Shown here piece after piece: positions 45,513 to 54,010 of a stretch of DNA of 64,000 nt. Both the position numbers and the translations under genes were made by a program. Below the pieces are notes generated by a model that saw only the letters and a program-made list of their open reading frames with translations, did no database searches and was not told the origin of the DNA. The DNA comes from HIMB114 sp052048155. Its GTDB lineage: Bacteria; Pseudomonadota; Alphaproteobacteria; Pelagibacterales; Pelagibacteraceae. How positions within the stretch are numbered: position 1 is the first letter of the stretch; each line of letters begins with the position of its first letter. The stretch spans positions 7,122 to 71,121 of the forward strand of contig NZ_JBNAIK010000007.1 in assembly GCF_052048155.1 (NCBI RefSeq), given 5' to 3'.

Positions 45513-46345
45513 CCAAAATTTTGTATTGCTGTTTCTAAGTCTTGTTTCTTAAGCATCATCAAGTCAACTTTAGTTTTGTTTTCTTGTTTTCCAAGTCTGA
45601 CTGCCTGTTGTTGAAGTGAAGATTCAAAGAAACGTCTGATATCTCTACCATTTGAATACTTGTCACCAGTTATAGATATGACTTTTTTGCAACAATCTTT
45701 GAGAGTATTGTTTGCATCACCTTGAATAAGGTATTGGTTATCTTTAGCAAATTTATAAAAAATTTGGTAAAGATCTAAATCATTATAATCTTCAAATAAA
45801 ATTGTTCTTTTAAATCTTGAAGCTAATCCTGCATTTGCATCTATAAATCGATGCATTTCTTTCTCATAACCAGCAACAATGACAATTAATCTGTCACGAT
45901 AATCCTCCATATACTTTAACAATTCATCAATTGCTTCTTGCCCGAAGTCATTAGGGTCATCCGGCTTTACAAGAGTGTAAGCCTCATCTATAAACAAAAC
46001 ATTATCGATAGCGCTGTTAAATTTATCCGCTGCTTTAATTGCTGTTTCACCTTTTTGAGCAACAACAAGATCACTTCTTGTAATTTCAATTAGTTTACCA
46101 CCTGAGATTAATCCAAGCTCTCTAAAAATTTTTGCTAAAATTCTAGCTACTGTAGTTTTACCAGTTCCAGGATTTCCTGAAAAAATTAAATGATTTGAAA
46201 TATCTGGAGAATCACTCAGGCCAGATTTTTTTCTCTCAGCTGCAGTTTCAAGATAAGCAACCAAAGATTTAACTTCATCTTTCACCTTTTTTAGACCAGG
46301 TAAAGACATAATTTCTTTTATATTTTGCTCAACAACTTCGTTCAT
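45509..46345 (-). CDS. CbbX/SpoVK-type AAA+ ATPase
   Basis: The 278-residue AAA+ protein has Walker A FSGNPGTGKTTVARIL, pore-loop-like RSDLVVAQKGETAIK, Walker B NVLFIDEAYTLVK, sensor 1 VIVAGYEKEMHRF and the C-terminal NGRDIRRFFESS block. The family includes the red-type Rubisco activase CbbX, but no Rubisco gene is present here. Its place among pilus and pilin genes suggests a remodelling role linked to that system, which is inferred from position only. Confidence 0.83.
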   Translation of the reverse strand: MNEVVEQNIKEIMSLPGLKKVKDEVKSLVAYLETAAERKKSGLSDSPDISNHLIFSGNPGTGKTTVARILAKIFRELGLISGGKLIEITRSDLVVAQKGETAIKAADKFNSAIDNVLFIDEAYTLVKPDDPNDFGQEAIDELLKYMEDYRDRLIVIVAGYEKEMHRFIDANAGLASRFKRTILFEDYNDLDLYQIFYKFAKDNQYLIQGDANNTLKDCCKKVISITGDKYSNGRDIRRFFESSLQQQAVRLGKQENKTKVDLMMLKKQDLETAIQNFG

Positions 46346-46387
46346 GAATGATTTCAGTAAAAATCAAATATTGATATACATTATTTG

Positions 46388-47008
46388 ATGGTATTTTTAA
46401 AAGTAATTTTGTTATCTTTATCACTTATATTTTTAACTATAAGTGGTTATGCAGGTGAGCCTGGAACAGAACAAACTCAGCAAATCGAACAAGATAAAAA
46501 AGTTGATAGCCAAAAAACTATTAAAAAGAAAGAAGTTATAAAACAAAAATTAGTTAATACAGATATTCAATTACCAAAAAATCCAATTGATACAATTTTT
46601 CTTCAACCGCTAGGCAAACCCATAGATCCAAGATATGCAAATTTATCCGGTAACTGTACACCTGCCCAAGAGGGTTATGATTGTAAAATTGTAGTTCCCA
46701 AAAAAAAATCAACTCACTTTAATAAATATTATTATTACATAAATGCTAATAAACACGTTTATGGAGTAATCGCTTATAGAGATTATAGAGTTGGGAATGT
46801 TGATTACTGCAGATCTTTAATTGCGGAATGGAAAGAATATTTTAGCAATTTTGAATTTGAAAAAAAGAGTAGAGAAGAAAATCTTGATCAATTGCTATTA
46901 GTTACAAGCGCAATTCAACCATCAGAAATTTACATGAGTTGTTATCCTGAGTCATATAGAGATATTAAAAGTTATTTTTCTTTAAAATTATTTATTGATG
47001 AAAATTAG
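46388..47008 (+). CDS. Hypothetical secreted protein
   Basis: From the ATG at 46388 it is 206 residues, with a signal peptide ending near SGYAGEPG and a Gln/Lys-rich linker. A domain of about 150 residues follows, with four cysteines (SGNCTPAQ, GYDCKIVV, VDYCRSLI, YMSCYPES) that could form disulfides. No family was recognised. Its 3' end overlaps the start of the putative metallopeptidase gene by 11 bases, so the two are probably expressed together. Confidence 0.65.
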   Translation: MVFLKVILLSLSLIFLTISGYAGEPGTEQTQQIEQDKKVDSQKTIKKKEVIKQKLVNTDIQLPKNPIDTIFLQPLGKPIDPRYANLSGNCTPAQEGYDCKIVVPKKKSTHFNKYYYYINANKHVYGVIAYRDYRVGNVDYCRSLIAEWKEYFSNFEFEKKSREENLDQLLLVTSAIQPSEIYMSCYPESYRDIKSYFSLKLFIDEN

Positions 47009-48041
47009 CTTTTACATACTGCTTCTTGTATTTTGCTCTTTTCCATCTTTGTCTAACAATAAAGCTTTTTATGAAGGAAGAGCAAAATTTATAAAAGAAT
47101 ATATTACAGAACTCCAAGCGTTAAGAAAAAAAGATCCCGATTATAACGGAGCAATTGCAGAATCTCTTACAGGTTCTTTTTTTCAAGCATTAGATAAAAA
47201 GTCTCAAGATGAAGTTGAAGCTCAAGCGATTAACACGTGTAAAAAAAGAAATAATAAAGGATGCAAAATTAGGTTTAGGGGTTTGGCGATCAACCCTGAA
47301 TACAATCGATTTGCAGTTTTTGACAATAGTAAAGGAAGCTTAAATGTTGGTCTGGAGGATATCCCTTCAAATTTTATGTTATCTCACAAAGGAATTTCAT
47401 TTGTCTTTTCAACATCAGATTATCAAGCCAAAGATTTTACTTGTGCAAAGACCACTAAAGACAATGATTTTATTGTTGATATGATCGTATCTCAAATTGA
47501 TCTTTATCCAAATTCTTTTTTAGGAAAAGCTGGATTAAAGTTTGTTTTAATATGTGGTGATATCAAAGCATTGGGAAGTTCACCTGAAGGGTTAGCACCT
47601 GCTCACTATGATCAATCCCCAGGTGTTTTTATGTTATCAGTTCAAAAAATAAAAAAACAAATCGATGCTGGTCAACCTCAAATTATTAAACATATTTTTC
47701 ACCATGAGTATTACCATGTCATTGATAGCACTTTAACTAAAGCTGTAGTTGATGATGACTGGGTTAAAATAAATAAAAATCCTTATAGTAGTGAAAACTT
47801 AAAAGCCAATGTGAATGAGGTTTTGTCAGATGGTAGAGGGTTTGTAAGTCATTATGCAAAAAATAATGAATTTGAAGATAAAGCTGAAGTGTTTGCTTAT
47901 TTAATTACTAAGAATAAAAAAATGCGAGACGTTATGACAAAAGATGTCGTTATTTTTAGAAAAGCAAAACTAATGATTAAAAGAATGAAGACGTTATCAA
48001 ATGATATTAATGGAAGTTTCTGGACTAAGCTTCAGAAGTAG
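46998..48041 (+). CDS. Putative secreted zinc metallopeptidase (HEXXH)
   Basis: From the ATG at 46998 it is 347 residues, beginning with a signal peptide (MKISFYILLLVFCSFPSLSN). HEYYH at 236-240, preceded by IFH, fits the zinc-binding HEXXH motif. About 55 residues later, EDKAEVFAYLI could supply a third, glutamate ligand as in gluzincins. Family and substrate are unknown. Cysteine pairs occur at CKKRNNKGCK. It is paired with the upstream secreted protein and converges with the TPR-glycosyltransferase gene. Confidence 0.65.
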   Translation: MKISFYILLLVFCSFPSLSNNKAFYEGRAKFIKEYITELQALRKKDPDYNGAIAESLTGSFFQALDKKSQDEVEAQAINTCKKRNNKGCKIRFRGLAINPEYNRFAVFDNSKGSLNVGLEDIPSNFMLSHKGISFVFSTSDYQAKDFTCAKTTKDNDFIVDMIVSQIDLYPNSFLGKAGLKFVLICGDIKALGSSPEGLAPAHYDQSPGVFMLSVQKIKKQIDAGQPQIIKHIFHHEYYHVIDSTLTKAVVDDDWVKINKNPYSSENLKANVNEVLSDGRGFVSHYAKNNEFEDKAEVFAYLITKNKKMRDVMTKDVVIFRKAKLMIKRMKTLSNDINGSFWTKLQK

Positions 48042-49737
48042 TTTCAGTTTCTTTTCGAATTTCAGAGATATTATTAACTAAAGCTTCGCATTCATTTTTT
48101 AAATTTTTAAAAACTTTTTCCCAATGGTGATCTGTCTGTCTAAACAATCTCATATTGTCATACCAAATACTATCTTCTTTATCTAAGAACCATCTCCAAT
48201 CAGGAACCTTAGATAATAATACCCATGTTTGTGTTCCAAGAGAACCTGCAAGATGCGCAATAGACGTATCGGTCGTAATAACCAAATCTAAATATTTTAA
48301 AATTGCGGTGGTATCTAGAAACTTATTTGATCCCTGATCGATTAGAGGATCATAATCAATAATTTGTTTTTCAAATTCATTTTTTAGAATTTGGTTTCTT
48401 GCATAACCTTTTTGTAGTGAGATAAATGATGCATTTGGAATCGATAATACATCTTTGAACATAGACAGATTTACACTATTCAAGTGATCTCTTGGATTTA
48501 AAGGATCTCCTTGCCAACATAAACCAATTTTTACTTTTTGATCAACCCCAAGTAACATTTCCCATTCCTCAAGCTTATTATCATTAACTTTAATTTCAAT
48601 TGGCTGAGGACATTGCTCTAAAATATTAGGTGCTAAGATTTTTGGTAAATCTAATAATGGAACCCAATAGAAAAAATTATCATAATTTTGATCAGGTAAT
48701 ACAAACTCGTCAATTTCAGCTATATTTTCAAACAGATGTTGTATTTCCATTGGACAACTAAAAACTATTTCACAATCAAGTTGTTTTAAAAGTGGAATAT
48801 ACCTTGAAAACTGAATAATATTTCCATAACCATTTTCACTACAAACTAGTATTCTTTTTCCAGCTAATGGTTCACCACGCCAAATTGTTTTCTTCTTACT
48901 TAAAATATTTTTTAACAATGGATCATTAAATATTCGTGAGTGATAACGGTCAAATCCATCATTAAAATTTTGCGTTAATAAATGAATAGACCCTAAATTT
49001 GTATTCGCACGACTAAAATCTGGACTTAAATTTAAAGTTGCTTCATAAATTTCCTTTGCACGATCAAAATTACCAGAATGGAATAAGGTATTTGCAAAAT
49101 TAAAATGTGCAATTGATGAGTCTGGTTTTATTTTTACCGCTTTTTCATGACATAGTACGGCGTCATCATATTTTTTTTGAAGATAAAATAAGTTCCCAAG
49201 ATTACTTAAAATAAAGTGATTATTGGGGTTATTTGTAATTGCATTTTGATAAACTTTTATCGCTTCATCAAAATTCTTATTTTTTTTATGTATTAGGGCT
49301 AGGTTGAGGTAAGCAAAAACTTCCTTAGGATTAATGTTAATTGCATCTTCATAACACATGATTGCTTCTTCTATATTATCCATTTCTTGCTGAGCTAAAC
49401 CTAAAGTAATGTATGCTTGAGTATATAAAGGATCCTTTTCTATGATTTTTTTCATTAACGCTTCTGTAAGTTCATAATATTTTAAATAATAAATGTTCTC
49501 TCCTAGTTTATATAAAATATCCTTGTTATTTTGATCTCGTTGTGAAGCATCAAGATAGTACCAGATCGATTTTTTATAAAAGTTCTGGTTAAAATAAATA
49601 TCACCTAAAAGTTCGTAAATTTTTGGATTTCCAGGTTGTTTATTAAGTAGAACCGAAGCTCTACTTTCTGCATAGGTGAATTTTTTACTTTGAATTAAAT
49701 TTTTGGTTTCTTGGATTTCAGAGTTAATTAATTCCAT
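48025..49737 (-). CDS. TPR protein with C-terminal glycosyltransferase domain
   Basis: The 570-residue protein has about six tetratricopeptide repeats in residues 1-250 (examples: AYITLGLAQQEMDNIEEAIM and AYLNLALIHKKNKNFDEAIK). The C-terminal half resembles GT9/heptosyltransferase-like domains: RILVCSENGYGNIIQFSRYI, IGLCWQGDPLNPRDH and VITTDTSIAHLAGSLGTQTW. It has no signal peptide. Similar fusions occur in many bacteria, and some glycosylate pilins or flagellins. That role here is suggested only by its setting next to pilD and the pilin genes. Confidence 0.85.
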   Translation of the reverse strand: MELINSEIQETKNLIQSKKFTYAESRASVLLNKQPGNPKIYELLGDIYFNQNFYKKSIWYYLDASQRDQNNKDILYKLGENIYYLKYYELTEALMKKIIEKDPLYTQAYITLGLAQQEMDNIEEAIMCYEDAININPKEVFAYLNLALIHKKNKNFDEAIKVYQNAITNNPNNHFILSNLGNLFYLQKKYDDAVLCHEKAVKIKPDSSIAHFNFANTLFHSGNFDRAKEIYEATLNLSPDFSRANTNLGSIHLLTQNFNDGFDRYHSRIFNDPLLKNILSKKKTIWRGEPLAGKRILVCSENGYGNIIQFSRYIPLLKQLDCEIVFSCPMEIQHLFENIAEIDEFVLPDQNYDNFFYWVPLLDLPKILAPNILEQCPQPIEIKVNDNKLEEWEMLLGVDQKVKIGLCWQGDPLNPRDHLNSVNLSMFKDVLSIPNASFISLQKGYARNQILKNEFEKQIIDYDPLIDQGSNKFLDTTAILKYLDLVITTDTSIAHLAGSLGTQTWVLLSKVPDWRWFLDKEDSIWYDNMRLFRQTDHHWEKVFKNLKNECEALVNNISEIRKETETTSEA

Positions 49738-49772
49738 GTTTATTACGAATCTCTAAAAAAGATCATAAATGA

Positions 49773-50531
49773 TTATAATAGGAATTTGTAGAAAGTATCA
49801 CCAATCAAAATGTATAAAAAAGCGGCCAAGGTAATAAAACAGCCATAAGGAATGGGGTAACGCCTATCTTTTTTGATTATTGTGAGAGGAATGGCAATAA
49901 TTAGGGCCGTTACTGATGAAAAAAACATAACAAATAAAATTGATTTTAAACCAAGCCAAGCACCAATCATCATCATTAATTTTGCATCACCAAGACCCAT
50001 CCCTTCAATTTTTTTATATTTATAAAAAAACCATCGGATTAAATAAAATACACTAAAACCTATGATTAAACCTGCAAACGAATCTGCAATCAAAACGCTA
50101 AATGGATTTAATTTAATTGCAGATAAAACAAAACCTATAACACTTAATGGTAGGGTAAAAATATCCAGAATCAAATATTCATTTAAATCTGTAAAAAATA
50201 TGATGACTAGTGATGATAAAAGGATTGAAAAAAATAATGCATTTAAAGTTAATCCAAATTGTAAATAACTAAATAAAAAAATAGAAGCGGTTAAAATTTC
50301 TACTAATGGGTATTGAAAACTAATTTTTTTTTTACAGAAATGACATTTGCCTAATAGGAATATAAAACTAATGAGTGGTATATTATGATACCATTTTAGT
50401 TTGTTACTACAATTTAGACAAGCTGATGACTTTAGAAATATATCCTGATCTTTTGGTAATCTTAAAATACAAACATTAAAAAAACTGCCAACGATGAGAC
50501 CAAATAAAAAAAGGTAGGTTTCAACTACCAC
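49773..50531 (-). CDS. pilD: Prepilin peptidase/N-methyltransferase PilD
   Basis: PilD cuts the short leader of prepilins and methylates the new N-terminal residue. The 252-residue membrane protein keeps the zinc-binding CxxC pairs in CLNCSNKLKWYHNIPLISF and CHFCKKKISFQYP. The catalytic aspartates lie in FFTDLNEYLILD and in the GxGD-type GLGDAKLMMM. About eight membrane helices are visible. The start is GTG, six bases after the STAS gene stop, so the two genes are likely cotranscribed. It is the only pilD in the window and would serve all eleven pilin-like substrates. Confidence 0.94.
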   Translation of the reverse strand: MVVETYLFLFGLIVGSFFNVCILRLPKDQDIFLKSSACLNCSNKLKWYHNIPLISFIFLLGKCHFCKKKISFQYPLVEILTASIFLFSYLQFGLTLNALFFSILLSSLVIIFFTDLNEYLILDIFTLPLSVIGFVLSAIKLNPFSVLIADSFAGLIIGFSVFYLIRWFFYKYKKIEGMGLGDAKLMMMIGAWLGLKSILFVMFFSSVTALIIAIPLTIIKKDRRYPIPYGCFITLAAFLYILIGDTFYKFLL

Positions 50532-50537
50532 TTAAAA

Positions 50538-51071
50538 TTATCTTTTGAATTTAATTTTGTCATCTCCATCATCATCACGACTAACTTGAGGAGAAATATT
50601 GTCATTAGTAGAATCTGCTACTGGTGTTTCTTCAGTTACCGCTGAAGGGGCTTCTTCAGCAGGCGCTGCAGCTGGTTCATTGCCTGTCATATCGATATTG
50701 TCACTCGCTGTTTCTTGTGGAGCTGCTTCAGGTTCAGGGGCAGGAGCGGAACCCGCATCTTTGCCACTCTGACTTTCGATTTTAAAAATTTTATCAAGAT
50801 GAGCTAGTTTGATAACTTTCATCACCTCATTACTTACATTAATAAGGACAAAAGGTTTATTTGTTTTTTTTCCAGTTTGCATTCCCTCAACTAATGAGGC
50901 TATTCCAGAAGAGTCAATATAACTGACTTTTGCCAGGTCAACTGATACAGATTTGCACTTTTCAAATAATTCCTTGATATTTTCTCTTACTACTGGCGAT
51001 TGATCTAAATCAATTTCCTGACCTAGTTCTAAAATGCCATTATCCCCATTAATTTTTTGTTCGATAGACAT
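50538..51071 (-). CDS. STAS-domain anti-sigma factor antagonist (RsbV-like)
   Basis: Residues 1-100 form a STAS domain with the phospho-serine motif DSSGIASL at 53-60, where an RsbW-like kinase would act. Residues about 105-177 are a low-complexity Ala/Pro/Glu-rich tail ending KFKR, which most RsbV proteins lack. The gene directly precedes pilD with a 6-base gap. It is a candidate partner of the RsbW-like kinase (21.6 kb) and the RsbU-like phosphatase (41.6 kb). Confidence 0.88.
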   Translation of the reverse strand: MSIEQKINGDNGILELGQEIDLDQSPVVRENIKELFEKCKSVSVDLAKVSYIDSSGIASLVEGMQTGKKTNKPFVLINVSNEVMKVIKLAHLDKIFKIESQSGKDAGSAPAPEPEAAPQETASDNIDMTGNEPAAAPAEEAPSAVTEETPVADSTNDNISPQVSRDDDGDDKIKFKR

Positions 51072-51114
51072 GTGATAAACTTTATACTATTAAACTGTAA
51101 AAACAAGATTTCTT

Positions 51115-51633
51115 ATGATTATTGATTGCATCTGTGGTTTAAAAAAATTCGAGGTCAATGCAGACCAAATTCCAAATGAAGGTCGACAAGTCAAATGTGG
51201 AGTGTGCTCTAAAGAGTGGTTTTATAAACCAGGAGAAAATAATTCTACCTTACAATTAGATCAAACAAACATAGACACTTCATCACAAGTAAGTGAAGAT
51301 ATAAGTATTCCACAAGTTACAGAGGAAGCAATTTCTGCAGCTGAACAAGATCAAAAAATGAACTTTTCTTTTGATGACGATGATAACACCATGCCGTCAA
51401 AAAGTGAGATGGATGAAAATTTAGAAAAGTTTAAAGCTGAAAGAAAAAAGAAAAAAAAGAGCTCACTATCTCAAGGCGCAAGAACAAGAATGCTTTTTTA
51501 TTTATTAATTCTTTTGTTATTAGCTTTAGCTACAGTTAGCGTGCCTTACAAATCTAGCGTGCTTGCAGTATTCCCAGAGCTATCAATAATTTTTGAGGGT
51601 TTAACACCAATATATAATGCAATTTTTAAATAA
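51115..51633 (+). CDS. MJ0042-type zinc-ribbon membrane protein
   Basis: The 172-residue protein starts with a zinc ribbon (IDCICGLKKFEV, QVKCGVCSKEWFYK; four cysteines) of the MJ0042/zinc_ribbon_5 type found in many alphaproteobacterial membrane proteins. An acidic linker and a Lys-rich stretch follow, then one transmembrane helix at about 125-145 and a short periplasmic end. The function is not known. It is divergent from the STAS-pilD unit with 43 bases between. Confidence 0.8.
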   Translation: MIIDCICGLKKFEVNADQIPNEGRQVKCGVCSKEWFYKPGENNSTLQLDQTNIDTSSQVSEDISIPQVTEEAISAAEQDQKMNFSFDDDDNTMPSKSEMDENLEKFKAERKKKKKSSLSQGARTRMLFYLLILLLLALATVSVPYKSSVLAVFPELSIIFEGLTPIYNAIFK

Positions 51634-52326
51634 CTAATTTTTTTGCTGTTCTTTTAGTTCTTTTAATTTTTTCTCTCTCGCAAGCTTTCTCTCTTCGGCT
51701 CTTTTCATTTGCTCAATAAATTTCTTTTTATCTTTGAATAACTTGTCTTTTTGTTCATAAACAACGGCACTAATAACTGCATTTATTTTAATCTTTGATG
51801 AAGTTGGTGTTTCTCTAATTATTGTTTCTTTATCAAAATTTATTCTAAAAGGAGTTTTGGCAATATCTTTTTTAAAATTAACATAATCATTATATTTAGA
51901 CAGTAAAGCCATATTGATAGAATACATCTTATAATCTCTGACTTTAAAACTTTTTCCTTCATTTAAAGTGCTAATGAAAACATTATTTTTGTTTGCCAAA
52001 CCAGAAATTGAATTTTTAAAACTTTGAAATTCAATAGGTGACATAATTGTTTCTAATGATTTGATATATTTATATTCTAAATCTTTGGTTTCTTTACCGA
52101 TTTTTGCCATTTCAGTAATAATTGACTTTGATTTTTGCTCTGCGCTTTTACCAATATTAATTTTTTTTGCTTGTGATCCTTTAAGGCTAACAGTGTAGAT
52201 TTCTAAAATAAGTATTAAAACAATTGTAAATACTAGAACAGAAACACCAATGACAATTTTTTTTGAATGATCCTTTAAAGTTTCATCTTGAATTGAATTA
52301 CTTTTATCTTTTTTTGATCCAAACAC
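51634..52326 (-). CDS. PilO-like pilus alignment protein
   Basis: The 230-residue protein starts at GTG. It has a cytosolic N-terminus, one membrane helix (about 24-46), a coiled-coil stretch and a compact domain with YSINMALLSKYNDYVNFKKD followed by RINFDKETI. This layout and the strand-helix-strand pattern fit PilO/GspM, the partner of PilN, which the main operon lacks. A charged Lys/Glu-rich tail is extra. Similarity is weak, so I give moderate confidence. It follows a 61-residue ORF after 5 bases. Confidence 0.55.
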   Translation of the reverse strand: MFGSKKDKSNSIQDETLKDHSKKIVIGVSVLVFTIVLILILEIYTVSLKGSQAKKINIGKSAEQKSKSIITEMAKIGKETKDLEYKYIKSLETIMSPIEFQSFKNSISGLANKNNVFISTLNEGKSFKVRDYKMYSINMALLSKYNDYVNFKKDIAKTPFRINFDKETIIRETPTSSKIKINAVISAVVYEQKDKLFKDKKKFIEQMKRAEERKLAREKKLKELKEQQKN

Positions 52327-52331
52327 GTAAA

Positions 52332-52517
52332 TTACAATATTTCCAAATTAATTTTTTTTATAATTCTACTGCACAAACTATTAGATGAATTTATTACAAA
52401 CTTCTCTACGTTTTCGATTTGATTTTCTTTCAAAACAGGATTTTCATACTTAGATTCATAAATTCTTTGAGTTGCCCTAACTAAACTCTCAACATCCAAT
52501 TTGCTATTATTTTGCAT
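52332..52517 (-). CDS. Small hypothetical protein, 61 residues
   Basis: The short ORF encodes an acidic-to-neutral, helical protein (LDVESLVRATQRIYESKYEN near the N-terminus) without a signal peptide or membrane helix. It lies directly upstream of the PilO-like gene on the same strand, with a 5-base gap. It is divergent from the coiled-coil protein gene with 45 bases between. No family was recognised. Tight spacing with its neighbour is the main support. Confidence 0.5.
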   Translation of the reverse strand: MQNNSKLDVESLVRATQRIYESKYENPVLKENQIENVEKFVINSSNSLCSRIIKKINLEIL

Positions 52518-52562
52518 AATATAAAGCTTTTGTTAAATTTTATCTATTGATTCGTAATATAT

Positions 52563-54005
52563 ATGTTTGAAAAGAACAATTCTATTAAAGAAATACTTAA
52601 AGAAGCAAAAGAAAAACTGTCTAAAGACAAAGGTTTAGTTTCAGAAAAAGAAGAATTCAATCAAAAGGTATCAAAGGCGTTAGACGGCAACGTTCTAGTT
52701 TTAAATAAAATTTACGGAAATGATTCGAAAGAAAATATTGACCAAAGAACAAAAAAAATCACTGAAATAGTCGAGCACCAAAGCGCTCTACTTTTGAATC
52801 AAGAGGTTTCACATGGAAGAGAAACAACTTTGTTATTATCTCAAGAGGTAGATGAAAATGAAACTCTTGTACTAAATAAAGAAGTAGCAGAGAGCGGCAC
52901 TCTTTTATTAGATCAAGAATATGAAGGACCATATTCAGACGAATTAAAAGAAATTCATCGTGAGATTGATGAGCTTAAAGAAAGGTCAGAAGAAAAAGAT
53001 CCATTTATTGAGAGAATAGAACAATTAGAAGAAAAACAGGTCACTCTATTTAATAAAGTTGATCAAGCTTTAAATGAAATTCAGGCTAAGGATCCATCCG
53101 AGGAAATAGCATTAAAGTTTGATATTTTTAATAATCAAATTAGTAATGAAATAGATGAAAAAATTACACAAATTAGTGATCAAAATTCTATTTTTGAAGA
53201 ACGTTTATCTCAAATAGAAAACTCATCTGAAAATCTTAAAAATAGTATTGAGAACCTTGATTTTAAGATTGAGGAATTATCAAGAAGTTTAAATGAAAGT
53301 TTAAACAACAATATACAGCAACAAATATCTCAAATTGAACAAAATAAAGTTACTCAAGAACAAAATATTCAAAGCCGTTTTGATGTAATTGAAAATCAAA
53401 TGAAAACAAGTGTAGATCAGTTGCACAAATATCTAGAGGAAGAAAAATTAAGAAAAGAAGAGGAAAAAAAGAATGATCCAGAATATCAATCAAATTTAAG
53501 ACTTAATAATATTTATAAAATTATTGAAATGCAAATCAGCCAATCTTTGGTCAATAATATTTCAAATCAATCTGTTGCGAATATACATCCCAATCAATCC
53601 GTTCAAAAAACAGATTCTGCAGAAGTAATTAAAAATAAAGACAGTGAAATTTTAGAAAAATTAGATCTTTTAAGCCAGCAGCTATCAAGTAAAATTCAAA
53701 TTGATGATCAAGGAATTAAAGAAATGTACAATCTAACAAATTCTAAAATTGAGCAAATGCAAGATAAAGTAGAAAAAGTAATTTTAGAGTCAAAGGGTAA
53801 CAAAGAGTTAATTGAATATTTTAAATCATATGAATTAAAAAATTTAGAAGGCTTGAATTTTGATTTATCCCAACTTAAACAGTTTGACGGATTAGATCAG
53901 GCTAAATCATTTGTTGAAGAGTTAATTATAAAAGAAACCAAAAACTGGATTAATCAAAATCAGAAAAATATTGAAGAAATTTGTAAAAAGATCATATACA
54001 AATAA
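52563..54005 (+). CDS. Coiled-coil protein with LLLxQEV repeats and a PopZ-like C-terminus
   Basis: The 480-residue protein lacks signal and membrane segments. Residues about 75-125 hold four imperfect repeats (ALLLNQEV, TLLLSQEV, TLVLNKEV, TLLLDQEY), preceded by a related VLVLNK. Long coiled coils follow to about 440. The N-terminus (SIKEILKEAKEKLSKDKG) and C-terminus (VEELIIKETKNWINQNQKNI) recall the short helices of the polar organiser PopZ (DUF2497). The acidic, Gln/Asn-rich middle also fits a scaffold. A small pilin follows after 5 bases, so a polar pilus anchor is possible. Confidence 0.55.
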   Translation: MFEKNNSIKEILKEAKEKLSKDKGLVSEKEEFNQKVSKALDGNVLVLNKIYGNDSKENIDQRTKKITEIVEHQSALLLNQEVSHGRETTLLLSQEVDENETLVLNKEVAESGTLLLDQEYEGPYSDELKEIHREIDELKERSEEKDPFIERIEQLEEKQVTLFNKVDQALNEIQAKDPSEEIALKFDIFNNQISNEIDEKITQISDQNSIFEERLSQIENSSENLKNSIENLDFKIEELSRSLNESLNNNIQQQISQIEQNKVTQEQNIQSRFDVIENQMKTSVDQLHKYLEEEKLRKEEEKKNDPEYQSNLRLNNIYKIIEMQISQSLVNNISNQSVANIHPNQSVQKTDSAEVIKNKDSEILEKLDLLSQQLSSKIQIDDQGIKEMYNLTNSKIEQMQDKVEKVILESKGNKELIEYFKSYELKNLEGLNFDLSQLKQFDGLDQAKSFVEELIIKETKNWINQNQKNIEEICKKIIYK

Positions 54006-54010
54006 TCTTC

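Noticed and set aside
45509..46345. Calling the AAA+ protein a Rubisco activase
   Set aside because: No Rubisco genes are present and the family is broader than CbbX, so only the family name is used.
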